Shown here: piece after piece, positions 16,301 to 20,855 of the stretch
Numbering within the stretch: position 1 is the first letter of the stretch
Layout of the letters: every line of letters begins with the position of its first letter
NCBI GenBank assembly: GCA_041623895.1
Contig: JBFJVZ010000080.1
Location: 1-20,855 of the forward strand
Reading direction: 5' to 3'
Origin: JBFJVZ01 sp041623895
Lineage (GTDB): Bacteria; Planctomycetota; Planctomycetia; Pirellulales; Pirellulaceae
DNA: 20,855 bases
The notes under the pieces: model-generated
The model's database searches: none
What the model saw: only the letters and a program-made list of their open reading frames with translations
Told to the model about the DNA's origin: nothing
Translations under genes and position numbers: made by a program

Positions 16301-16784
16301 GCGGCGAACGTTTTTGCTCGAGCAGATCGCGGACGTGCTCTACAAACGCGGCAGCATGCACACAAGGATAAAGACCTTGTGACTGTGCGCAAGAGCAACC
16401 CGCGGGAGTATGGTCGCCGTCCAATCGCACATAGACGTGATATTGATCACCGCCATCATTACATAGCCCTTGAACTTCACCACGCTGATAAAGCCGATCG
16501 ATTTTAAAGGACAGCCAATCGGCATCGAGCCCAGCGGAATAGATCTCCTCAGGGAACATATCGATCACGATTTCAAGCGAGTCGAGCCATTCATCGGACC
16601 TGACCGCATCGGCATCCATTGCTGGTAATCGGGGGAGATCTTTACCGGATAACATCAACGACTCAAGATGTCGGTCGCCCTGCATTGCCTCTTCCAACAT
16701 CGCTTGCAGTGAACGGCGTGAGCTTCCGTGCGGCATGGGTTCGAATCCTGTTTGGCGTTTTTTGAAACCGACGGCGTTCGACAT
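13377..16784 (-). CDS. SWIM zinc-finger SNF2/RapA-like helicase
   Basis: 1135 aa, cytoplasmic. The SWIM zinc finger C130-x-C132...C141-x-H143 (AGCSCAQSQGLYPCVHAA) is intact. A roughly 500-residue middle region, as in bacterial SNF2 helicase-associated segments, leads to the ATPase core: motif I DDMGLGKT (702-709, Lys708), motif II DEAQ (796-799), motif III ALTGTPVEN (822-830), then the C-terminal lobe with ALIFSQFTSYLG (985-996), motif V KAGGTGLNLT (1041-1050) and motif VI QATDRAHRIGQ (1069-1079). All key ATPase motifs are present, so it should be an active dsDNA translocase; bacterial members are linked to transcription recycling or DNA maintenance, but the role here is unknown. The ATG at 16784 has no clear Shine-Dalgarno. 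The gene ends 59 bases before the dehydrogenase start; this may be read-through rather than functional linkage. Confidence 0.93.
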   Translation of the reverse strand: MSNAVGFKKRQTGFEPMPHGSSRRSLQAMLEEAMQGDRHLESLMLSGKDLPRLPAMDADAVRSDEWLDSLEIVIDMFPEEIYSAGLDADWLSFKIDRLYQRGEVQGLCNDGGDQYHVYVRLDGDHTPAGCSCAQSQGLYPCVHAAAFVEHVRDLLEQKRSPLRRRVDKGRWDKGSPSRDRFRSDLSRQALRQLDRILSSQTGVLGNELAGDATLPEVVTKTAQRLVWRITGDGNEVGIHPVIQQKKKRGDGFTKGKKISLLNLIDRDDLPLTDADRSVIAQIRLTTSGYYYAEPKYRLDVCAAVKSLVGCPHVMLENEPCEVECGPLLLSMLEVESNWKFAFVNDNGDPNINSIVGTADALLLIDKTRACVRYYPCGKQAADVVKQLLGLGPIGSEHMDELLRKVRPLQQRISLRLPEEHFGVVVQEPAKPVILLRSRNDGTLDYGLRVRDAAGALRIPGRDPMIVTTERDGKPVQVQRLPVPEQAAMNRLAEKLGLDVDDTFFGTIHDFDSGLDLIEKLESGEFEIEVLWDKTSEKPVMVLGTLTARNVRVDISSKRNWFGVTGECDFGKQKLSLEDLLFGLSGDSNLDGDYVPLGEGQWAKISGDLRKRLQRLRDATYSDRKTLKLDATAAPAVRELLDTEIVVKTTRNWQACLDRLERAENLQPQVPEGLDAQLRDYQIDGYKWLRRLAEWGVGGILADDMGLGKTIQTLAVLLDRRSQGPALVIAPTSVGFNWEREAERFTPELNAHLYRETERGEFLPSVGPGDLVVCSYGLALRDAAELAKVDWGTLVLDEAQAIKNSRSKTSRAIATFHADWTVALTGTPVENHLGELWSLFHVVSPGVFGGWDQFRRRYATPIEKHGDDESRHALAERLKPFVLRRKKSDVLTELPPRTEMNLYVDLSPAERDEYENVRRVALGELETIESLPNIQDQRFKILALLTRLRQICCHAGLLKENWKGSSAKLDQLCETLESLREEGHRALIFSQFTSYLGLIREQLQQRGFTFEYLDGSTPPAARQQAVDRFQEGNADAFLISLKAGGTGLNLTAADYVIHMDPWWNPAVEDQATDRAHRIGQEKAVMVYRIIARSTIEEEILALHDSKRDLVAGVMQGTEAAGKLSNVDLIRMLRSEP

Positions 16785-16871
16785 CGCTGATGCGGGGTCA
16801 AGAACGCCGTAATCATCCCGTTAGTTGTTCGGTCGTCGGCTCCTGACTGGCAATTCCCGCGGAATACTCCG

Positions 16872-16972
16872 CGCGCAAACGCGTAGCGGCCAACGAAGCT
16901 GACGCTAATCAGAAATTATTCTAGCGAGAACTCTCAAAGTCTCCGAGGTCTTTTAGCAATAGCGTTTGCGCG
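16872..16972. repeat. Perfect 11-bp inverted repeat, 79-base spacer
   Basis: The arms cgcgcaaacgc (16872-16882) and gcgtttgcgcg (16962-16972) are exact reverse complements in the 254-base gap between the SNF2 start and the methyltransferase stop. The spacer is AT-richer and holds no ORF. It could be a small intergenic element, a structured leader of the SNF2 gene (which reads leftward from 16784), or chance. Confidence 0.5.
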
Positions 16973-17000
16973 GACAGCCGTGGTTTGCGGAGGGCCCAAA

Positions 17001-17016
17001 GACGCCAGATGGCGCC
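17001..17016 (-). terminator. Possible terminator of the methyltransferase gene
   Basis: On the minus strand ggcgcc-atct-ggcgtc forms a six-pair stem with one G-U pair, followed by ttt, starting 22 bases after the methyltransferase stop. The stem is short and the T-run is only three bases, so this is tentative. Confidence 0.28.
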
Positions 17017-17038
17017 CCCGGGATTTCCTTGTCTTCCC

Positions 17039-18088
17039 TCACGGCTTCAGGCCCGCCAGTACACCGCAGTGCACCCGTGTCGGCACGATTGGCTGAGGCA
17101 TCAGGCCGCATGCCGTCAGCCAGCTGCGGTATTCTCCCTCGCTGTAGGCCCGACCTTCCGTGAATGAAAATAAGGATGCGGAATAGAGCGCGATAGGCAG
17201 CGGACCGTCGAGTTCGTCATTCAGAAAAACATCATGGATCAGCAGTTGGCCGCCCGGGGGCAGCGCTTCCGCGCAGCGCTCAACCAGCTGCCGGCACTCG
17301 GGGACGTCCCAGTCGTGCAAAATGTTTGACAGCAGAATCGTGTCAGCGTCGGGTGGCAACTGATCGGCAAACATGTCACCTGGGACAAATCCGAGACGAT
17401 CCGAGACACCGTAGTCGGCACACATTTCACGCGCGACCTTCAATACTTCCGGACGATCAAAAACGATCGCGGTAAGCGTCGGATTCTTCTGCACAAGTGC
17501 AAAACTGTAGATCCCGGTACCGCCGCCAATGTCCAGCAATCGGCTGTGCTCTTTCATGGGCACCGCATCGGCAAGAGCCGGCGCGACGTTTTTTGCGCGT
17601 CCAGCCAGTGCCATCGTAAAGTGCCGCGCGGACTCCTCTGCTTCCATAGCCGAACGAGTACCATCGCGATAAATGAAGGCGGCACCGGATTCTTCGTCGC
17701 TGCCCAGCGGTTTGTTTGCTTTCAGCAATTTGACCATCGTCAGCACACCAGGCGATTCGGCAGCAAGTCCCAGATAGTCACCGCAGTCAAATTCTCCGCC
17801 GGGTACCAAATGCTCTGCCGCGAGCTTTGTCAATGTCAACGTCCCATTACTATTCTTTTCGATCAAGCCCATCGCACGAAGCGCCGTAATCAACACAACA
17901 GCGGGACGCTGCTCGAGTCCCAATTCAACACGCAGACCCTCAAGCGTAAGCGGATTTCGATTTAAACGTCCGAAGATATCGAAATGTGCGATCGCTGCCG
18001 TCAGCAGTTCCGATCCATAGCTGCCGCGAAAATATTCAAAAATCGGGGTCGGATCGACCGTGGGATGCTTGAGTGCGGTTACGTTCAT
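17039..18088 (-). CDS. SAM-dependent O-methyltransferase (family 2 / AcOMT-like)
   Basis: 349 aa, soluble. The N-terminal ~100 residues form a helical, winged-helix-like dimerisation region (HFDIFGRL, ALRAMGLIEKNSNG, LTKLAAEHL). The Rossmann part has motif I LLDIGGGTGIYSF (184-196), an acidic ribose-binding residue Asp211 (VFDRPEV), GDMF (237-240), and NILHDWD at 255-261 with His258 in the place of the catalytic base of plant and bacterial O-methyltransferases, then ALPPGGQLLIHDVFL. This layout matches enzymes that methylate hydroxyls of small aromatic or polyketide-like molecules or hydroxyneurosporene. No polyketide, terpenoid or carotenoid genes are beside it, so the substrate is unknown. 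It is divergent from the unknown-plus-sulfatase unit and probably transcribed alone. The ATG at 18088 lacks a Shine-Dalgarno. Confidence 0.9.
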   Translation of the reverse strand: MNVTALKHPTVDPTPIFEYFRGSYGSELLTAAIAHFDIFGRLNRNPLTLEGLRVELGLEQRPAVVLITALRAMGLIEKNSNGTLTLTKLAAEHLVPGGEFDCGDYLGLAAESPGVLTMVKLLKANKPLGSDEESGAAFIYRDGTRSAMEAEESARHFTMALAGRAKNVAPALADAVPMKEHSRLLDIGGGTGIYSFALVQKNPTLTAIVFDRPEVLKVAREMCADYGVSDRLGFVPGDMFADQLPPDADTILLSNILHDWDVPECRQLVERCAEALPPGGQLLIHDVFLNDELDGPLPIALYSASLFSFTEGRAYSEGEYRSWLTACGLMPQPIVPTRVHCGVLAGLKP

Positions 18089-18188
18089 GTCAATCGTCAG
18101 TGCGCTGGATTGTGCAAGATCATTGCAATCGCGATGAAGCGGTTATAGACTCCGCCTGTTATACGTGATTCTCCCCGACGAAGTTTGC

Positions 18189-18605
18189 ATGAACGGCACG
18201 ATTTCCGTCAGCCTGGTTTGCTGTGATGATTCACCCCAGAAACTATCACAGGTTGTAGCGGCCATATTGGACGCGTCCGCACTTGATCAGCGTGATCGAG
18301 TTTGGCTGCAAGAGGACCAGCTGTTACCCGCCGGTCAGGCAAAAGAAATGCATCTGGCCGTCGCCGACGAATCGATTGGCAAAGCAACGTTTCTGCAACA
18401 GATCCATGAGGGCGGGTTTTTTGTCTACGTCGGCGATCCATCTTGTTTGCAGGAACATTGGTTCGGTCCCGGAACATGGGTTGCCTTCAATGACGACGAA
18501 GGTCTCGGGCATGCCTCCAAGGTAGGTCCAAACGGTTGCAAACGAACGATGCGAATCTTGATTGGGCATTTTCAGGATCGCTTCTGGCCACCAAAATCGG
18601 AGTAG
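18189..18605 (+). CDS. Hypothetical protein preceding the second sulfatase
   Basis: 138 aa from the ATG at 18189, with a weak GAAG five bases ahead; an in-frame GTG at 18165 would add eight residues. No signal peptide or membrane span. The composition is that of a soluble mixed alpha/beta protein (ISVSLVCCDD, LSQVVAAILDASAL, GGFFVYVGDPSC, GTWVAFNDDEG). I do not recognise a family and see no catalytic motif. Its stop overlaps the GGAG site of the sulfatase gene, which starts 5 bases later, suggesting translational coupling. Opposite-strand frames in the same place are shorter and lack context, so I take this strand. Moderately sure it is real. Confidence 0.6.
   Translation: MNGTISVSLVCCDDSPQKLSQVVAAILDASALDQRDRVWLQEDQLLPAGQAKEMHLAVADESIGKATFLQQIHEGGFFVYVGDPSCLQEHWFGPGTWVAFNDDEGLGHASKVGPNGCKRTMRILIGHFQDRFWPPKSE
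18599..18602 (+). promoter_or_regulatory. Ribosome binding site of the second sulfatase
   Basis: GGAG lies 8 bases before the ATG at 18611 and overlaps the end of the preceding gene. It fixes the start at 18611, where a signal peptide begins, rather than at the in-frame ATG at 18536, which would bury that signal peptide behind 25 residues. Confidence 0.7.
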
Positions 18606-18610
18606 CGACA

Positions 18611-20497
18611 ATGAAGGCAACGATTCTTATCCTCTTAGCTTGTCTGGCGTTTTTGCTGCCACCTGTCGCCCGCGGGAACGATCGGCCGAATGTTTTGTGG
18701 ATTACGGCCGAAGACATGAGCCCCACGCTCGGTTGCTACGGTGACTCGTTCGCAACATCCCCAAATATCGATCGGCTGGCCACCGAAAGCACTCGTTACC
18801 TTTCCGCCTTCGCAACTGCGCCGGTTTGCTCGCCGTCCCGCGCCTGCTTGATCAATGGATGCATCGCGACAACGCAAGGCACGCATCAAATGCGATCGAT
18901 GTTCCCCTTGCCGGACGACATGAAAGGCTTTCCAGCTTTGCTGCGCCACGCCGGTTACTACACAACCAACAACGTAAAAACCGACTACAACTCCGCCGCA
19001 GAACCAGTGATCAAGAAGGCATCGTGGGACGATTGCAGCGATACGGCCCATTGGCGTTCGCGAGAAAACGGGCAACCGTTCTTCAGCATCTTCAATCTGA
19101 TGACGTCACATCAGTCACGTTCGATGGTTTGGCCGTACGACCAATTTCAGGCCGAGGTGCAAAGCAAACTTTCAGCCGATCAAATCCACGACCCGCTGCG
19201 CGTGCCGCTTCCGCCATACTATCCCGATACGCCGCTGGTGCGAAAGACCCAGGCTCGGTATTACGACTGTGTTGCCGTGATGGACAAACAAGTTGGCGAA
19301 ATCTTGAAGCAACTTGATGATGACGGTTTAGCTGACGACACGATCGTTTTCTTTTACTCCGACCACGGCAGCGGTATGCCCCGGCACAAACGCGCTTTGT
19401 TGGATTCGGGCATGCATGTGCCTCTGCTGATACGCTTCCCCGAGAAATTCAAACGACTTGCGCCAACGAAACCGGGCGAAACAACCGATCGGATCGTGAC
19501 CTTCGAGGACTTTGGGCCGACAGTATTGAGTCTGGTTGGCTTACAGCCGCAACAGTTCATGCGCGGCCGACCGTTCCTGGGTCGGCTTGATCATTCATCC
19601 AGAAAGTATGCGTTCGGACATCGGGATCGCGTTGACGAGATCATGGACATGTCACGTAGCGTGCGATCGAAGCGGTATCTGTACATTCGCAACTACATGC
19701 CGCACTTGGGCTGGAATCAGCAAAGCGCGTGGATCGACCAGGGTGATGTCCGGAAAGATTTCTATGCTTTGGCAGACTCAGGGACCGCGACCGAGGCGCA
19801 ATTGCAATACTTGCGGTCATCTCGGCCCCGTGAGGAGTTGTATGACTGCGAAACGGACCCCGTTAATCTAGAGAATCTGGCCGACAGCGAAAAACATCAG
19901 CGAGTGCTTCAGGAGATGCGCTGCGCGCTGAGGAAGCAGCTGATCGAGTCGCGAGATCTTGGGTTGATTCCTGAAGTTGAGCTGTGGCAGCGGACGGCCG
20001 GCTCCACGCCCCTACAGTGGTCGGGTAGCACGGATTGGCCAATCGAAAAGCTGATTGATGCGGCGGATCTGGTTGGCACCGATGCGTTTGCAGAGATTAA
20101 CAAACGACTAAAAGTCTCCGATGCAGCAATCCGCTATTGGGCCGCCGTCGCCTGCAGTGCCGCGGAAGGAGATCTGCCGCGTGAAACGGTTGAGTTGCTT
20201 GACGGTGCGCTTGCGGACGATGCAATCTGCGTGCAGATCGAGGCGGCCAACGCACTGGCGAGACATGGTCACAAACAAAACGCGTACCGAAAGCTGATCG
20301 AACTGTTTGATCACAGCGACGAAACCGTGATCCTGCACGCTGCCCGCACTATCGAACTGCTTCGTGACAAAGTGCACCTGGAAGCAATGCAACGGCTTGC
20401 AGATCGTTTTGCGGAGCAGCCGGGCGATCTGGCATGGTTCATCCGATTTACGACCAGCGGATACTTGAGCCGCCAGCGACAGCCGGTAATCAAGTAA
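18611..20497 (+). CDS. Secreted sulfatase with helical-repeat tail
   Basis: 628 aa; signal peptide 1-22 (MKATILILLACLAFLLPPVARG). The sulfatase fold is shown by Glu34-Asp35 (ITAEDMSPTLGCYG), formylglycine motif C73-S-P-S-R77, His167 (MTSHQSR), Asp251-His252 (YSDHGSGMPRHK) and Lys260. Two departures from the common arylsulfatase plan are visible: AED instead of the usual DD metal pair, and NVKTDYN (121-127) where GKWHLG normally stands, keeping Lys123 but losing the His. Both are features I associate with the heparan N-sulfatase-like branch of family S1, so activity is still expected. Residues about 500-605 form short helical repeats (AAVACSAAEG, IQIEAANALARHG-like, LHAARTIELL) resembling HEAT motifs. 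The substrate is probably a sulfated sugar polymer or its fragments. It is coupled to the unknown gene 5 bases upstream. Confidence 0.93.
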   Translation: MKATILILLACLAFLLPPVARGNDRPNVLWITAEDMSPTLGCYGDSFATSPNIDRLATESTRYLSAFATAPVCSPSRACLINGCIATTQGTHQMRSMFPLPDDMKGFPALLRHAGYYTTNNVKTDYNSAAEPVIKKASWDDCSDTAHWRSRENGQPFFSIFNLMTSHQSRSMVWPYDQFQAEVQSKLSADQIHDPLRVPLPPYYPDTPLVRKTQARYYDCVAVMDKQVGEILKQLDDDGLADDTIVFFYSDHGSGMPRHKRALLDSGMHVPLLIRFPEKFKRLAPTKPGETTDRIVTFEDFGPTVLSLVGLQPQQFMRGRPFLGRLDHSSRKYAFGHRDRVDEIMDMSRSVRSKRYLYIRNYMPHLGWNQQSAWIDQGDVRKDFYALADSGTATEAQLQYLRSSRPREELYDCETDPVNLENLADSEKHQRVLQEMRCALRKQLIESRDLGLIPEVELWQRTAGSTPLQWSGSTDWPIEKLIDAADLVGTDAFAEINKRLKVSDAAIRYWAAVACSAAEGDLPRETVELLDGALADDAICVQIEAANALARHGHKQNAYRKLIELFDHSDETVILHAARTIELLRDKVHLEAMQRLADRFAEQPGDLAWFIRFTTSGYLSRQRQPVIK

Positions 20498-20570
20498 GGA
20501 AAGCGGAAGCACCTTAGCTCACGATTTCAGATTCAAACATAAACCCTTCTTTGGAATCACCAGCGTTGTG

Positions 20571-20623
20571 GGCATGAACGTTTTCATTTGTCACAACCAG
20601 ACGACAACTGCATAGCAGTGGCA
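20571..20623. repeat. Direct repeat, copy 1
   Basis: A 53-base unit that recurs 165 bases downstream with 46 of 53 positions identical by my count. It includes tcacaacca, acgacaactgc and tagcagtggca; actgc-ata-gcagt forms a small hairpin within it. Confidence 0.75.
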
Positions 20624-20661
20624 CTAGCGCAATTTCATCATTGATGTGGGATCATCGGTAG

Positions 20662-20685
20662 GCCAGGACTTGGAGAGCGTCCGGC
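20662..20685. repeat. Bulged hairpin between the direct repeats
   Basis: gcc-a-ggac (20662-20669) pairs with gtccggc (20679-20685) with one bulged A and a nine-base loop. It is followed by ttaagg, not a T-run. It may be part of a composite repeat element, or a weak terminator for the sulfatase unit. Confidence 0.35.
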
Positions 20686-20735
20686 TTAAGGAAGTAATTT
20701 GAGCCTGGTTTTTCTCTGCAGTCACGGTAGTTGGA

Positions 20736-20788
20736 GGCATCGACGTTTTCGTTCATCACAACCATACGACAACTGCGTAGCAGTGGCA
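20736..20788. repeat. Direct repeat, copy 2
   Basis: Second copy of the 53-base unit, offset by exactly 165 bases with no indels. One difference falls in the loop of its small hairpin (actgc-gta-gcagt), leaving the stem intact. It runs into the composite hairpin 8 bases later. Confidence 0.75.
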
Positions 20789-20796
20789 GCGTAGAG

Positions 20797-20843
20797 CCTG
20801 GGGTCAGGATTGCTCGTCTGAGCGAGCAATCCGCAGCCCCAGG
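20797..20843. repeat. Composite two-storey hairpin
   Basis: The outer arms cctgggg (20797-20803) and ccccagg (20837-20843) and inner arms ggattgctcg (20807-20816) and cgagcaatcc (20823-20832) are all exact complements, separated by a small internal loop (tca / gcag), with a six-base tip tctgag. Seventeen perfect pairs in 47 bases are far beyond chance. There is no T-tract on the plus strand, so it looks more like a palindromic intergenic element than an intrinsic terminator. Confidence 0.75.
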
Positions 20844-20855
20844 AATCTGGAATGC

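Larger units (their letters stand above)
20498..20855. other. Non-coding stretch with repeats and hairpins (right edge)
   Basis: No open frame here is supported. The stretch contains two copies of a 53-base direct repeat, a bulged hairpin between them and a strong composite hairpin at the end, each listed separately. No T-rich terminator was seen directly after the sulfatase stop. Confidence 0.6.

Noticed and set aside
8638..16784. Defence island reading of the SNF2 helicase neighbourhood
   Set aside because: SNF2 proteins occur in some defence systems, but no nuclease, methylase, protease or other defence partner is present; the neighbours are secreted catabolic enzymes.
18121..18165. Possible promoter (ttgcaa / ttatag) before the hypothetical gene
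   Set aside because: The spacing is only 14 bases and no other support exists; planctomycete promoters cannot be called reliably on such weak matches.
18536..18610. Upstream extension of the second sulfatase to an earlier ATG
   Set aside because: It would place 25 polar residues before a clean signal peptide and overlap the preceding gene; a GGAG site points to 18611.
20571..20788. CRISPR-like array
   Set aside because: Only two diverged copies, 112 bases of sequence between them, no cas genes in the window.

Overview
This window looks like a piece of a marine planctomycete chromosome of the Pirellulaceae type (Rhodopirellula and relatives). The evidence is two secreted sulfatases, a PVC-type membrane-bound dehydrogenase with a c-type heme domain, a large SWIM-SNF2 helicase, frequent lack of Shine-Dalgarno sites, GTG/TTG starts, and short inverted-repeat elements between genes. 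The genus is inferred from gene content and style, not from a marker gene. No rRNA, tRNA, IS element, integrase, phage gene or CRISPR array was seen. GC content looks even by eye, so nothing marks a recent island.

Layout. 1-419 is non-coding and opens with an inverted-repeat element. 420-2123 (+) is an exported alpha/beta hydrolase. 2278-2724 (+) is a small single-pass membrane protein with an Arg-rich cluster and a coiled coil. 2961-3236 (+) is a small soluble coiled-coil protein, 19 bp ahead of a UbiB/ABC1-family atypical kinase (3256-4914, +). That kinase gene converges, with a single base between the stops, on a secreted arylsulfotransferase-like beta-propeller protein (4916-6232, -). A small Rieske ferredoxin (6389-6703, +) is divergent from the propeller gene and converges on a minus-strand block. 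In transcription order the block is SWIM-SNF2 helicase (16784-13377), a 1559-aa secreted dehydrogenase/cytochrome (13317-8638) and a sulfatase (8621-6714), with gaps of 59 and 16 bp. A SAM-dependent O-methyltransferase (18088-17039, -) is divergent from a two-gene + unit: an unrecognised 138-aa protein and a second sulfatase with a helical-repeat tail (18611-20497). The last 358 bases are non-coding and hold a diverged direct repeat and a strong composite hairpin.

How the genes may work together. The two sulfatases, the arylsulfotransferase-like protein and the fused dehydrogenase-cytochrome all carry export signals. They fit the known planctomycete habit of attacking sulfated polysaccharides and sugars outside the cytoplasm. 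The UbiB kinase, with one or two small helical neighbours, points to isoprenoid-quinone or membrane-lipid metabolism. The SNF2 helicase and O-methyltransferase have no obvious link to these roles.

I did not find a clear, self-contained new system. The best leads are (i) the seven-repeat VCBS propeller fused to a PVC dehydrogenase, c-heme domain and C-terminal beta domain, directly followed by a sulfatase; (ii) the small helical proteins next to UbiB; (iii) the unknown protein coupled to the second sulfatase; and (iv) the intergenic hairpin and repeat elements.
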